DNA of 64,000 bases, from assembly GCA_047967505.1 (NCBI GenBank), contig CM106541.1, one strand, 5' to 3'. The position numbers and the translations under genes were made by a program. Below, one piece after another: positions 12,132 to 23,958 of the stretch (position 1 is the stretch's first letter; every line of letters begins with the position of its first letter). The notes beneath the pieces were generated by a model. It was not told where the DNA came from. It was given only the letters and a program-made list of their open reading frames with translations, and did not search any database. Source of the stretch: Dipteris shenzhenensis (lineage: Eukaryota > Polypodiophyta > Polypodiopsida > Gleicheniales).

Positions 12132-12717
12132 GTTTCGGCCAACAAGCTATCCACAACATCATCAAACTTCAGTATTCCACCACATGCAAAGTTACTGATG
12201 AGAGCTATATGAAAGGTATCCCATGAGGATGGCAATGAACATAAGAGAAATATTGCCTTAGTATCCACATCAAAATTCATCTTTTGGGCCTGAAGCTGGC
12301 TAAAAGTAATATTGAATTCATTCAAGTGAGAAGCAACAAGTGAGAAGCAATGGAGACCCCTCCCTTCATCTACAGCTCAAACAAAATCTTCATGAGGTAA
12401 ACTTTATTAGAGGTAGTTTCCTTCTCATAAGTGGCACATAATTTCTTCCACAAATCTTCCATTGTCTACTCATTTACTACTGTGAAATAAACTGACTCTG
12501 CAAGATGAAGTCTTACAGTAGACTTTGCTAATGCATCTAGCTCAGTCCAATCATCCTTAGACATATCTGTAGGCTTAACTTCAATCCCTGCCAAGGGTTT
12601 AATTTGCTTCTTTTGAATAAGCACATCCTTTTTCTATTCTTTCCATAAAGAAAAGTTTGTGCCATCAAACTTTTTAATGCTGAAAAACTCCTTTTTAGAC
12701 ATGGAAGAGGATGCCAT
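12122..12717 (-). pseudogene. copia-1 gag
   Basis: The start ATG at 12715-12717 gives MASSSMSKKEFFSIKKFDG-type gag. Typical helices follow: DLWKKLCATYEKE (about 12440-12480), LPSSWDTFHIAL (12210-12250) and ILKFDDVVDSLLAETL. One TAG interrupts the frame near 12470, and the MITE interrupts the C-terminus. Confidence 0.8.
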
Positions 12718-14248
12718 GATGCAAATGAAACAAAATCCCAAATGCTAGTACCTATAAGAGAGAAATCACACCAAATACTAGGTGCACCCAATATGTCTAC
12801 CTTAATGAAGTATAGTGTCACCAAAACTCAAGGCTCAAAGCATCAAAAAATGCATCTGACTCAAGTGCATATACTATGCATCCATATGAGAAAAACTGGC
12901 CCAAAAGAAAATGTCAACCCACAATGACAAAACAATGGCAAATATAATGCCAATAAGAACCAAATGCCTCAAAGCATAAACACCATCCATGGGCATAAGC
13001 ATCAATAATGTCTCATCCAAGAGATCATAGCACAACCTGTGCATCCACTGCAATATGTCAAAGGTGTCCCTCATCATAAAATAGCACATGTGTGCTAAAC
13101 TTCCATCAATAAAGCATCCCACAAGGCAATCTGGGTCTATCAGCGCATCCAACAAGGATCACAATGCATCCAAATGGCCTGTAAAGCATCCACTGCAACC
13201 CAATGCAAGCCACAAATGATCGCACATGGCTTAGACTACAACTAGAGTGATCTGCGTAAGGTATATCCAAGAAATCACAACCCCATGATAATGACTGCTA
13301 GTGAAAATATAACCTAGGATGTCTCAAAACATGGGTGTCACTGCATAATTGAACTCAGTAAGACAATCTACAAATATCTCTCTTTTGCCACAACTCCAAA
13401 ATCTCATCCAAGGATGGAGTAAGAGCCAGTCAATGCTTGCATTTCTTTGCAAAAGTGAACCTTAGGAAACTAAACCTTAGCCAAAATACCACATGGCAAT
13501 CAATGAGAAAGTCTTAGAAACTTTGAGAAATTTTATTCAAAGAGACGATGGAAAAACATAGAGAATCACAACTCCCTCGATTCGTCATGGAATAGCAAGC
13601 ATCTTTGTAGACATATGTTTCAGGCAGGTCCCAGATCCAACAGTATAGACAGCTCTGCAAATGGAGGCTCGCATGTTGAGTTTCCACTCACATAGGAAAT
13701 GACGGAATGAAGATGTTGGAGTAGAAAGAGCTTCACTACAACTTCAAAAATTCACGGAATCGAAAGTATCTTCACAGGTAGAAGTTTTGGACTGCTCTAA
13801 ATTCACTGGGAGTATTTGAATTGCAAATGGTGGCCTGGATATGGAGATCCAACACACGAAATCCACGCAGGAAATTGAATTTCGTCACTTTTTGCAGGGT
13901 TTGTAACTTTTTACTGAGAACTCGGATGATAGAGATATAAACACAAAAGATGAAGTACTCAAAGTCTTCTACAACTTTTCTTTAGATTTTAGAGTGAGAT
14001 TTAGCTCCTAGAGAAAGATATCTTCATCACAATACTCTCAGGTCTAAAATAGACTATCTTTTTACCTCCAAAACCACCTGCTGGCTTGCAAAAAACCACT
14101 CAGAGAACAATCTAAAGGTTTCTACAAGGTCTCTGTACATTAAAATGTAGGTAAAGATACCTAATGGAGCTTCTCCTTTCTCCCACAGAGCTGTAGTAGT
14201 AGACTTAGAGCTCCAGGCTCACACCCGAGCTCAACTAGAACACCCACA
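12718..14248 (-). other. Long untranslated leader of copia-1
   Basis: About 1.5 kb lies between the primer site and the gag ATG without a recognisable gene. The copia-2 leader is similarly long (about 1.4 kb), suggesting a lineage trait. Confidence 0.6.
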
Positions 14249-14259
14249 CTCTGATGCCA
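14249..14259 (-). promoter_or_regulatory. copia-1 primer-binding site
   Basis: On the - strand TGGCATCAGAG lies two bases inside the LTR end. It differs by one base from the TGGTATCAGAG expected for initiator tRNA-Met priming. Confidence 0.75.
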
Positions 14260-14261
14260 GT

Positions 14262-14446
14262 TGAGAGATCTCAACAATGGATGCGGAACGGAAGGGGGTG
14301 AGAGAAAGGGAGAGCCAGAAGATAGAGTCACACAAGTTTTGGTGGGTGCAAAACACCCTAATCTTCTATGTGATCCATATATATATGTGTTTAAGTATTG
14401 TACATAACCAGGGTTAAGGTACAGTGGCCTTTAGCCCCCCACAACA
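14262..14446 (-). repeat. copia-1 5' LTR (185 bp)
   Basis: On the - strand it starts TGTTGTGGGGGGCTAAAGGC and ends CTCTCA, next to the primer site. A TATATATA stretch near 14378-14390 is a plausible core promoter. There is no partner LTR because the 3' half of the element is gone. Confidence 0.75.
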
Positions 14447-16873
14447 AATTCCTAGCCTTATGCAAGTACAAGCACAGCTTTGCCACTACTCTACACACAC
14501 ATTCGGCACTAGCTAAGTCCATGTTGGCATAAAGACAACATACTCTTGGATCCATTTTCCTATCCATCCTCGGGTTATGGCTTATTGTGATCACGTAGCT
14601 AGGATGCCATGCATGAATCCAGTGGCTATGGAACTTGTGTCGTGCCTACCGATCTTGCTGTAAAGCGTTGGCACCATACAAATTTTTCTCTATTTCTAGG
14701 TATCCTATATCCACTATCCGTTCGAACATAGATACGTGGTGTGCTTCTAAGAAGATGACTCTTTGATAGAGTCGGCTTATAATCTGAGCATCAATCCATT
14801 CATTGGGATTGAAATTGAGTGGAGGCAAATGGCGATCGAGGTGGCTGGAGACCTCCAGAATGTATTCCAATGTTATGCAGAAGATAGCACTTTGGCGAAG
14901 GAAGCAATCAATGTTGCTGCACATTATTTGCTCATGCTGTTGAAGTGGTCGGATCATTGTGCCTTGGATATTCCATTCTACACCAGAGTATGGTTCAATC
15001 ATTGGTCAATTAATGGTGCGATCTTCACTCAAAGTGTGTATGTTGGCTTCCCATCTGTGACATCGTGGAACTGCATAGAACTTGGGATGGGTTCTGATAC
15101 ATGGAGGTGCATGCAGGTACTCTTTCAAGAAGATTACATCAAAGAGCTTGGGACGGTGCCAATCAGGTTGGGGATCCAACTTGCTTATCCAATCTTCAAT
15201 AATTTGACGCTGTCGAAGGTTGGTAGGGAAGTTTTGTCCAGGGTCCACCATCCACCTTGAGTTTTCATATTAGGATATTTGCTCCAAAATTCCTTGATGG
15301 TGTTACTCGGAAGTGGTATCTCATCAAAATCATACCCATCATTGGAATTTGGCATGGGAGTATGAATTGGATTATCGGGATCCTGATATTCAAAATCAAA
15401 TACTGTCATTTTTTGTTGATGGCAGCACCAGTAGTGTTGGAGGTGATGATGGGATAGGGAGAGAATCTGGGGACATGGGGGAGAAATTTGAAAGAGTATT
15501 AGTTATGGTAGGGAGAGCAGAGGGGAGGGGGGGAAGAATTGGGCAAATGGTTTGAGCAGCTTGGTAATCCTTGAGGGTAGGATTAGCAAGGGAAGGGAAG
15601 AAGCTAGGTGTGAGGGTTTGTGACTGTTGGGTTAGTTGAAAATTGTGAGAGGCATGAGCAAAGAGACGATGAAGTGAATAGATGTTAGGATGGAGCTCAG
15701 GGAATGTTAAGAGGGTGGTAGCAACAAGGGGAAGTGAGCTTGTGAGGTTGGCAGAGAGAGTAGTTAGATATGGGAAGTTGGATGTGAGATAGGCCCTGTC
15801 ATCTTCTGACATTTCTTTTTGTTGGTGCGATGGGATCATCAACTGCAAGGGTGGGATGTCGATTATGTCATGCCTTGCAAATAATAGTGATGGCCTTTGT
15901 AGCAATGGCAATAAACCAGCAATAACCCTAAGGGGAGGAGTACCCATAAGGCATACATATGCGATGAAAGCATTCGTCGTGAGTGTTATAAACCCGGCAT
16001 GTGTAGAAGATATTTTTCTCATCTTCAGACAAGTCTCGGCAAATTATGCGTAGAGTTTTGGTCCCTATGGAACGTTCCCATTTTATTGTTGGATGAGCGG
16101 ATATGATCCTGATTTGGAGTTGCTTCCATTGGATAAGCACTCGTGCATTGAGGTGATCTTCCACTTGTAGAGAATGGTCACAAGCTCTTGGTACACCACC
16201 GTTGTGCATTGTAGTGGGACTTCATTGATGTTGTCTTCCATTGCCTCATTGTTGTGCACTAGCAATTGGAGTTCAAGCTTAGAGATGATTATCTTTTGGG
16301 ATTGCATCTCATCCATTTTCTCTAGACTTGTGCTTATGAAGTGCTGGCCTCTTTAGCGGTAGCAAGTTGGTCCTTTAAGGTTCCATAGTCCCTTGTAAGC
16401 TCTTCAATGCTGAATGTGCATATTGCCAAAGATTGTTGCATGTCTTCAAGCTTGTCTTGGAAATCCTGGAGCTCTTCTCCTTTGTGGATTAGAGTGAGTC
16501 GAGTTTGTGCCAGTGCCTCCGTCTACTGAGCATGTGCAGAGGTCAAGGAGTTACAATAGGTTTGTAGGATTGCCATTGCTTGTACTGCTGCTATCAACTA
16601 TATTTGGCTTTGGTGGAGGTTGGAGGTCACATCCCCAACTACCTTCTCTTGAGCTTGGAGAACTTGGTTCATGCACACTTCTTCAACCTCCTTCTCATCT
16701 ATTTGTGCCCAAAGTGCCTTGACCTCTCTCGCGATTGCCTGGAATTGGTCTTTGATTACTGCTATGGTTTGTCTATCCAATTCTCGTGCATGTTCCTCCT
16801 TGGCTCTGACAACCATTTTGCAAATCTCCCCCCAGGATTAGGCTCGCGAACTAAATATGCTAATACAGACTAA
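14447..16873 (-). pseudogene. Decayed coiled-coil repeat-family ORF, copy 2
   Basis: Leftward on the - strand: a coiled coil (16598-16816, with AKEEHARELDRQ and EKEVEEVCMNQVLQAQEK), then KLELQLLVHNNEAM (16083-16316), then RIICRDLSEDEKNIFYTCRV (about 15990-16060). A Pro/Ser/Thr-rich linker follows (15396-15850), and then a more ordered part (14646-15409) with GGWWTLDKTSLPT, EYLHAPPCIRTHPKFYA and LPPLNFNPNEWIDAQI. Frame shifts near 15220 and a stop at 15003 break it. The first half is paralogous to 3090-5165; the second half is unique here. I do not recognise the family. It may be a non-canonical structural gene of a retroelement, since a gypsy RT/RNase H scrap lies immediately upstream. Confidence 0.6.
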
Positions 16874-16879
16874 GAGGTA

Positions 16880-17290
16880 AGGAAGAAAAATGGTCAAGGT
16901 AATAAATAGGAAACTTTCTTACTGAAAGCACTAAAGAGAGAGCTTGCTACTCCATTTCTTCATACCTTGTTTCCACCTCTATATGTTGTCGACTGGCATA
17001 ATAGATGGGCTACATTTACCTGCCTCTCCTTTTTGTAGCAATACAACACCCACTAAATGCAAAGATACACTTGGATTTACATAAAAGTCTTGAGACCAAT
17101 CAGAGGGCTTCAATATTGGGCCCTTACTCATGGCCTCCTTAAGTTGCTATAAAGACTCCTATTGCTCCACACCCCATTGGAAAGAAACTCCTTTTCTTGT
17201 CAACAAGTTCATTGGATGCACTATCTCAGTGAAATCATCACAAAAGCATTGATAATACTTGGGTGGGTGCATGGTAAGGTGGTACACTTG
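16880..17290 (-). mobile_element. Ty3/gypsy RT-RNase H junction fragment
   Basis: On the - strand the readable order is NLLTRKGVSFQWGVEQ, LKEAMSKGPILKPSDW and VGVVLLQKG, then after a frame change YASRQH-type and RYEEMEWQALSL segments. This is the canonical gypsy passage from the RT connection into RNase H. Two in-frame stops sit where Gln would be expected. No integrase or LTR was seen. Confidence 0.8.
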
Positions 17291-17650
17291 CATGTGCTAA
17301 ATAGTGGTGCCCCAATAGTAATATTTTAGCAACAAGTTGAGGGGTGAACAATTTTTTTAAAAAGCGAGTGAAAGCCTTTACCAACTAACTCATTGTAATG
17401 GATTGTTATGATTTTGGCGACACACACTACCCTGACTGTAGATTCTATCTCTCACACACACTCGTAGATGAAACGAAAGTTTTGCATAACCCAAGCCCTG
17501 TGCAACACATGGAAAGCTTCCTTTCTAGTCTTCTTCTTCCTTCTACTGAAGCTTGCTTCTTTTATTACTGATCATGAGCTAGAGTGAGCTGCAAGCGAAA
17601 CCCAGTGACATCCTTCTTGCATGAGCAAGTGGACCAGGTGAGACGACATA
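17291..17650. other. No gene seen
   Basis: A mixed stretch with short AC-rich runs. There are no clear open frames or splice-flanked exons. Confidence 0.4.
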
Positions 17651-17860
17651 GCTCCAGGACTGTTCTTTTTTTGAAACAAGCTCCTTGCTTGTCTAGAAGT
17701 AGCCATTGATTGTGAAGCTTCCAAATGTAGGACTGTTCTTTCTGTGAAAACAAGCTCCTCCAAACATAGGACTGTTCTTTCTGTAAAAATGAGCTCCTTA
17801 CTTATTTGTTGCATCCAGCTTCAAAATGTAGGACTGTTGTTTCTTTTAAACGAGCTCGAA
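17651..17860. repeat. Four-copy short repeat (AGGACTGTTCTTTCTG...GAGCTC)
   Basis: A module of GTAGGACTGTTCTTTCTG, a short A-rich run, then AAGCTCC or GAGCTCC occurs near 17657, 17729, 17767 and 17829 with uneven spacing. Confidence 0.75.
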
Positions 17861-18229
17861 GCCTTCCATTGTGAAACTAATGGAGAGGGCCTCTATAACG
17901 ATGAGAGGAAGAGAATCCATCAATACAAATGCATGTTTAGCTTGTGCATGCATGAAAATGAGCTACAAAGATAGGACACTATTAGATAAAGACTTCATAA
18001 AAGAGCTTGGTTGGTGACGAAGCTTCTGCATCTTGCCATTTTGAATCCTCTTTAGCATAGCTGTTGGCTTGTCGAATGTCATGCAGCAACAAATTAGCTT
18101 TACTATTTTAACTATTTTAACACAATCTATATCTGTTTTAACTATGTCTATAATAGTATATCTCTTTCCTTTTTTGCAGTCCATATCAAATGTTTGTCTA
18201 ACTATGTCTGTATTTTAAATTTGCAGTAT

Positions 18230-19617
18230 CAGTGTTCAGTTCACTTTTTTGGACAATGTCAAGGTTTAAAGCACCGCACATTGACACTCCATGCCAGAAG
18301 GTGTTTTGCAAGACCAAGGAGGATTTCCATGCAAAGTATGGCCTGATCTTGGTGGGCTTGAACCTACACCAACTCACAGAACTTGATGTTCCAGACAGGT
18401 TCTGGTTGACTATTTTTTCCCACCTTGGGCAAGGGAAAGAAAAAATAAAGTGCCAAGTTAGTCAGGCCCGATGTGTACTCCTAGCTTCTGGAATTTCATC
18501 TAAAGGTCTATCAAGAACCTTCGATCAACCTAGAGTTGTCCCTCTAATTTGTGAGAGGATTTGCTTATGAGTATGGACAGGATGGTCGTACAAACACAGG
18601 GTTGATTGCTTGGGCAGATTTTGCTGAGACAATAATCTCCCTGGTCCAACATCAAGACAAGCTCTAGCAAAAGTTTGACAAGTGGCTGAGTAGGAATTAT
18701 AGACAGCGAGAGGAAACTTGGAACTCCTTTGACATCCCAAGCTTTTGTTGGCAGAAGCATTTGTTTCAATGGGAGCAACCAAGGGTGCCAACCCCAGGCG
18801 CAGAAGTTGTTAGGTCAAAGAATTTCAAATCTGCAGTGGTGTTGTTGCAAGATAAGAAAAGATGCTAGCTTCGATGGTGAGGGAGGAATGCAAAAAGGCA
18901 GCAGAGTCTCTTGAGAAGGCAAAATGCCAACTGCATGAAACTCGAGGCATTAGCTCAGTAGCCCAGAAGGTGAAGAATGATATGGCCAATGCCATGGAGG
19001 CATATGAGACTACAACGGAAATAGAAAAACAGAATCTACATGTCAAAATAGAAACTCTGAAATCCATATTTGCCTACATGGAGGTTGATAGCTCTGTCAA
19101 TGTTCAGGTTACCGTGGATTCTATAGAGGTATGTTGGTCTCGCCTGTGCAAACTTTGGTGCTTGCAAGACTTTGATTTTTCAAACACCTGGGAGATGGTT
19201 TTTCAGTTATTCATGTGTTTGCAGGAAGAAGCGTGCTGACGGGAAGTGGATCTGAGGGAATGTGAGGTGCATGTAGAGTTTGCTAGGAAGATGGTCCAAC
19301 ATGTGCAGAGCAGAGCCTCTACAACTATGTAGCCTCCTGTGCCATGCTAGTAGCAAGCCACTAGGATTCCAATCCCTTTGATAGTTTATGGTTCTTGTGC
19401 TAGGTGCCTTGGCCATGATGATGAGGTACATGGTGTTTACATGCTACCATGCAAACACCCATACCATCTGTTTTGCTTCGCACAGTTATGCACCATCGAG
19501 CAAGAGTCCATGCATTCGGGTTATGGACAACGAATAACTGATGCTGCATGGTCATTGGTGGTAGGTGCACATCGACACATGAGGACACAAAACTACATGC
19601 TTCAATCAGATTTGGAG
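18230..19617 (+). pseudogene. Spliced gene relic, N-terminal exons: coiled coil plus Cys/His finger
   Basis: The first exon block starts near ATG 18256 (MSRFKAPHIDTPCQKVF) and changes frame near 18545. The second block, 18862-19128, is a Lys/Glu-rich coiled coil (EECKKAAESLEKAKCQ) and ends at a GTATGT donor. After a 96-bp intron, CAG at 19222-19224 opens exon 19225-19617, which ends GAG/GTAAGT. Both junctions are phase 0. The last exon holds a finger-like motif, CARCLG then LPCKHPYHLFCF (C-x2-C, then C-x-H-x3-H-x2-C), similar to a RING half. Its in-frame stops (TGA, TAG, TAG-TAG) all sit where Arg or Gln fits. The family is unknown to me. The gene probably continues into the exons at 21096 and 22257. 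Confidence 0.6.
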
Positions 19618-19639
19618 GTAAGTTTTCACCAACACTACC

Positions 19640-21060
19640 TTGGCCATTGTTTAGAGCTCTAGCATAGCACTTACAATATTTATTACAATAGTGGCACATC
19701 TTTGACCTGTACCATTGGAGCACATAACATGTACCAACACACCATTGACTTGCAGTGTTACTGCATTGACAAGCACTATTGTAGCACTAGTAGACCATTA
19801 TTACAGGAATAACATGTACTAGAACTCGTAAGAAGTTCTAGCTTATCTTTGACGAGCACTAATTGTGCACTAACAAGTACTATTAGAGCACTATTACAGT
19901 AGTGCCAAGCTCTAGGAGTATATCAAGTTTTGGGATAGCCCTAGAGAACACTATTACAACACTATTATAGCACTATTAGAGGACTAACATATACTTGAAC
20001 TCTTGAGAAGTTCTAGTGTGGCTCTAGCATAGCATTAGAGAACACTATTAGAGCACTATTAGAGGACTAACATGTACTTGAACCCTTGAGAATTTAAGGT
20101 GTAGCTCTGACCAACACTAATAGTGCACTGACAAGCACTAAGTGATTAATATTAGAGCACTATTATAGTAGTACCAAGCACTTGGACTATATCAAGTTAT
20201 AGCATAGCCATGGAGAATACTATTACAACACTATTAGAGCACTATTAAATTACTAACATATAGTTGAACTCTTGAGAAGTTCCAGTGTAGCTTTGACCAA
20301 CACTAAGTGCACTAACAAGCACTATTAGAACACTAATAGAGTAGTACTAGGCACTTGGACTATATCAAGTTATAGCATAGCCTTGAAGGACACTATTAAA
20401 ACACTATTAGAGCACTATTAGAGGACTAACATGTACTTGAACTCTTAAGAAGTTCTAGCATAGCTCTAACCATCACTAATAGTGCACTAACAAGCACTAT
20501 TAGAGCACTAATAGAGTAGTACTAGGCACATGGACTATATCAAGTTATAGCATAGCCTTGGAGGACACTATTAAAACACTATTAGAGCACTATTAGAGGA
20601 CTAACATGTACTTGAACTCTTAAGAAGTTCTAGCATAGCTCTGACCAACACTAATAGTGTACTAACAAGTACTATTATAGCACTATTAGAGCACTAATAG
20701 AGTAGTACTAGGCACTTGGACTATATCAAGTTATAGCATAGCCTTGGAGGACACTATTACAACACTACTATAACACTATTAGAGGACTACCAGGTACTGG
20801 ACCTCTAGTAAGTTCTAGCATAGATCAGACCAATTATCAGTGCACTTTGAAGCACTATTAGAGCACTGTTAGATCACTAAAAAGCACTATTTGACCACTT
20901 CTAGAGGATTAATAGGTACTGGGACTCTAGTAAGTACTAATTGAGCACTGTTAGAGTACTAAAATGTAGAAAGCTCTATTAGAGCCCTATTAGAGCACTA
21001 ATTGAATAAAATAACATAAGCACTATTAGAGACTATTTCATGCATTTAAGTCTTGTTAAC
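19640..21060. repeat. Higher-order tandem array, ~175-bp unit of CACTATTAGAG modules, inside an intron
   Basis: The marker GGACTATATCAAGTTATAGC recurs at 20184, 20357, 20532 and 20718 (periods 173, 175, 186). Diverged units extend on both sides. Each unit is built from 10-12 bp modules such as CACTATTAGAG, GACTAACATGTACTTGA and CTAACAAGCACT. The array fills the intron between donor 19618 and acceptor 21095 of the surrounding gene relic. It resembles satellite DNA in period but is short. Confidence 0.85.
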
Positions 21061-21095
21061 GTTCGGTCACTTGACTATTGTTACCTACAAGGCAG

Positions 21096-21580
21096 CAAAT
21101 GTCTCAAGCAGGTTCATCACAAAAGTGGTCTGAGTGTGACCGTTTGTCTCCGCTTGACTCCTTCATAGGGAAGGAAGATGTCAGTGAAATGCACAATAGT
21201 GGAAAGGGAAATTCCCCTCCAGTTGAACAGAAAGAGAAAGAGAAATCCCCTGTAGGGGAGGATGAACCCTTAGGGTAGGATGTTTCTATAGAGGAGGATG
21301 ACCTCCTGCTATAGAGTTTTGTTGGTAAAAGAGCAAAGAAACAAAAGACGGATAGATTGGAGAAAGGTGAGACAATTTTGGCTTTTCAGTAACTTTAGAG
21401 TCGAAAGATGAACATGTGCCTAAAATTTATAGTCTGTGCCTTCACATGTCTCAAGGTGCAAAAGAACCCCGGAGACCAGGAGCAGAGCCACCAATAGGGA
21501 GCAAAAAGAAAAAAGTCTTGCAGTTGCTGCAGGCTCTAGTGCCAAGCCTGCAGATGTCCTGGTAGAAAAGCAGAGCACAC
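21096..21580 (+). pseudogene. Linker exons of the phosphatase gene relic
   Basis: Acceptor GGCAG at 21091-21095 opens an exon beginning QMSQAGSSQKW. It is rich in Lys, Glu and Ser, contains KEKEKSPVGEDEPLG and KRAKKQKTDRLEK (basic, possible nuclear localisation signal), and ends at a GTGAGA donor (21367). The next exon from about 21456 continues in phase with EPRRPGAEPPIGSKKKK. The two TAG stops in the first exon replace likely Gln. Function of this linker is unknown. Confidence 0.5.
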
Positions 21581-22256
21581 TGATGCCTCCATGAGGTAGT
21601 GCTACTCGTCCAAAAGAAAAAACAACTCCCTCACATGGTCCCCACTTAAAGCCCAGAGCCTACAAGAAGTTGTAGCCCTAGATGGCCCTATGGGCAGTGA
21701 AGACTTATAGCTTACATTGTATCTGTTATTGGGCATGCTGAGTATCAAGAGCTTTGACAAAAACTTAGTATTCTGAGACTTGTATGGATCTATGCAAAGT
21801 TTATCAATTTGAAGCATTTTGCAATTCCATCACTGGGAGTTGTATGATTTTGTGGTTACACAATTGAAATTCCTTCTCTGCTTTACATGTGCTTTCAATT
21901 AAGGGTGTTAGCACACTGCCGTGGATTTATTTGTCATTGAGCTTGTCTTGTATGTAGTAAGATTTGAACTAGTTCACCATCAATGTCAATGTGGATGATT
22001 TGAGTTGTTCAAGTGTCCTTCAATCTAAAATGCCCAGATTTGAATGATTCCAAAATAGTTAAAATAGGTATTTCAACATGTGTTCTTAAATTTTATTTAT
22101 CATTTGTATTTTAAAAATATTTTAAATTTTGGTTTTAAACCTGTATTTAATTTTTGTCTAGATACACTGTTTTTGAAAATTATATTTTAAAATGTGATTG
22201 ACTATTGGAATCCTATACTTAAACCTATCATGTTTATCTATCCATATGTATTTCAG
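21581..22256 (+). other. Probable intron
   Basis: AT-rich, no ORF support, ending in a T-rich tract and ATTTCAG acceptor at about 22250-22256. Confidence 0.45.
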
Positions 22257-23242
22257 CCAGACAATGTGGTCCAAGATTTGATGTATGTGGCAGAAAGGGA
22301 AGCAGGCTTGCAGTTGGCCATCCACATCAGTAGCTACCATGAAAAGAAAGCATGCCAAAAACGTATCACTAGGAGGCAGAAGAGGTAACAAAGGAGGGAA
22401 GGAAAAAAATGGGATCGGATCCACAAGAGGTGTCTGGACATATTGGCAAGATTGATGCCAAAGCCTTTGGGACCTGCAGACATCCCTTTGATGGATCACT
22501 CACAACTCCTGCTATCCTTGCCTCCACCTCCAGTGAGGCCACCGATAGTGGTACCAGTGCCTCTCCATCAAGAAAGAAGAGTTGTAATCTTAGATTTGAA
22601 TGGCCTACTAGTGAAGGTCGTTGAGTCGTATCATGGCGATGCACCCCCATCCTATGCACACTTGATGGAAAGCCATAGTGGGCACATGGGACGGACCGTG
22701 TTTATTCGTAAAGATGCTGCTACCTTCTTGGAATTCTATTTATCATGGTTCGACATTTTTATATGGAGCACAGCTAGAAGAACAAAAGTGATCAACATCC
22801 TAAGCACATGCTTTGCCAAACTATTTCGAAAGATAACAGTCTTGGCGTAGGATGACTATCACAATGCTGGATTCATGATGGATTCTGAAGGAAAATTGTA
22901 GAGTCTAAAGCCCATTGCCGTTCTATTCAAGGACTTGCTGATCATCTAGAACAACTTCACTCACTTGTTGGTAGCCAATACTATTATTTTGGATGACTCC
23001 TTGTACAAGATTTGCAGAAGCCCAACTGGAACCTGGAGAGTGCTTCCAAAGTTTGAGATGCAAAGTGATGAAGAAATGTGCTCCTATTTGATGGACGACG
23101 TCATGCCATGGTTGTTTGTGTGGCTTCAAATGGAGGATCGCCAGTCCTATATGGTAGATTTTAAGCATGACCTCTTCCATGATGAGGAGTCCATTGACAT
23201 TATGGAGTATATGATAAGACACAACTGTTGGAAAGAGTATTG
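22257..23242 (+). pseudogene. FCP1/NIF-type (HAD superfamily) phosphatase domain, terminal exon, four premature stops
   Basis: One uninterrupted frame of about 328 codons runs from the acceptor to a final TGA at 23240-23242. A basic N-terminal part (ITRRQKR, KKWDRIHKRCLDIL) and a Pro-rich spacer (PPPPVRPPIVVP) precede the catalytic domain. Motif I reads VVILDLNGLLV (about 22586-22618; second Asp of DxD replaced by Asn, as in plant DLNGLL proteins). Then come FLEFYLSWFDIFIWSTA (22730-22772) and TIILDDSLYK (22983-23010). Family members dephosphorylate phosphoserine/threonine, often on nuclear proteins such as the RNA polymerase II tail. The internal stops (TAA at 22387, TAGs near 22848, 22900 and 22948) all fit former Gln. 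Inactive unless the stops are bypassed. Confidence 0.8.
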
Positions 23243-23499
23243 AAGATGGAAGCAGACGCATGTAGTGGGATACTAACCTTTTTTGTACATCATGTATAAC
23301 TTTTATAAAAATCATTCATTTTTGCCTATACATTGCCTTTTTGGAGATGGAAGACTAATTGGATTCCTTTTCCAGTTGAAACAAAGACCATAGTGATCTT
23401 ATTTCAACTCCTACTTTGTGTTTTTATAATGTAATGTGCTTAAAATTAATAGAATGTCCTTGGGAGGTACATAGCATTAAAATCCTTTTTGCAATGTGA

Positions 23500-23958
23500 T
23501 GGAAGACACCAACCATATCGAGCACTAAGTACCACTACTAGTAGCACTTACTGGCATTGCAACAGCACCAACCACTTGCAGCAGCACTAACAACTAGCAG
23601 TTGCAGCACCAATTAGTGGTAGTAGTAGCACTACTTAGTAGCATTACCAATTTGTAACAGCACTAGTAGTACTAATTAGTAGCATCACTAATTAGTAGCA
23701 ATAGTATTACTAATTAGTAGCACCAACTACCAGCTCTAACCACTAATCTAAGCTAAGCACTGAGTACCACTACTAGCAGCACATTGCAATAGCACCAACC
23801 ACTTGCAGCAGCACTAACAACTAGCAGCTGCAGCACTAATTAGTGGCAGTAGCAGCACTACTTAGTAGCATTACCAATTTGTAACAACACTAGTAGCACT
23901 AATTAGTAGCATAACTAATTAGTAACAGTAGAATTACTAATTAGTAGCATCATTAGGC
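23500..23958. repeat. AGCAGCACTAATTAGTAGCA array, two ~236-bp units
   Basis: The segment starting at about 23519 (GAGCACTAAGTACCACTACT) repeats at about 23755 with few changes. Both are made of AGTAGCAC, ACTAATTAGTAG and GCAGCACTAAC modules. The array continues at 26139 after the gag-only LTR element. Confidence 0.85.

Larger units (their letters stand above)
9302..14446 (-). mobile_element. Ty1/copia element copia-1, 3'-truncated
   Basis: Order on the - strand: 5' LTR 14262-14446 (TG...CA), primer site 14249-14259, a 1.5-kb leader, gag from ATG at 12717, zinc knuckle, protease, integrase and RT, cut off just after the YVDDM motif at about 9310-9340. RNase H and the 3' LTR are missing. Frameshifts, stops and a MITE in gag make it inactive. 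LTR start (TGTTGTGGGG) and protein sequence resemble copia-2 in this window, so they belong to one lineage. Confidence 0.9.

Noticed and set aside
19640-21060. CRISPR-like regularly spaced array
   Set aside because: Units are contiguous and modular without unique spacers, and the context is eukaryotic intron.
18230-23242. Nuclear gene rescued by U-to-C RNA editing
   Set aside because: Fits the stop pattern but is known from organelles; frameshifts elsewhere in the gene (near 18545) would not be repaired. Kept only as a testable alternative.
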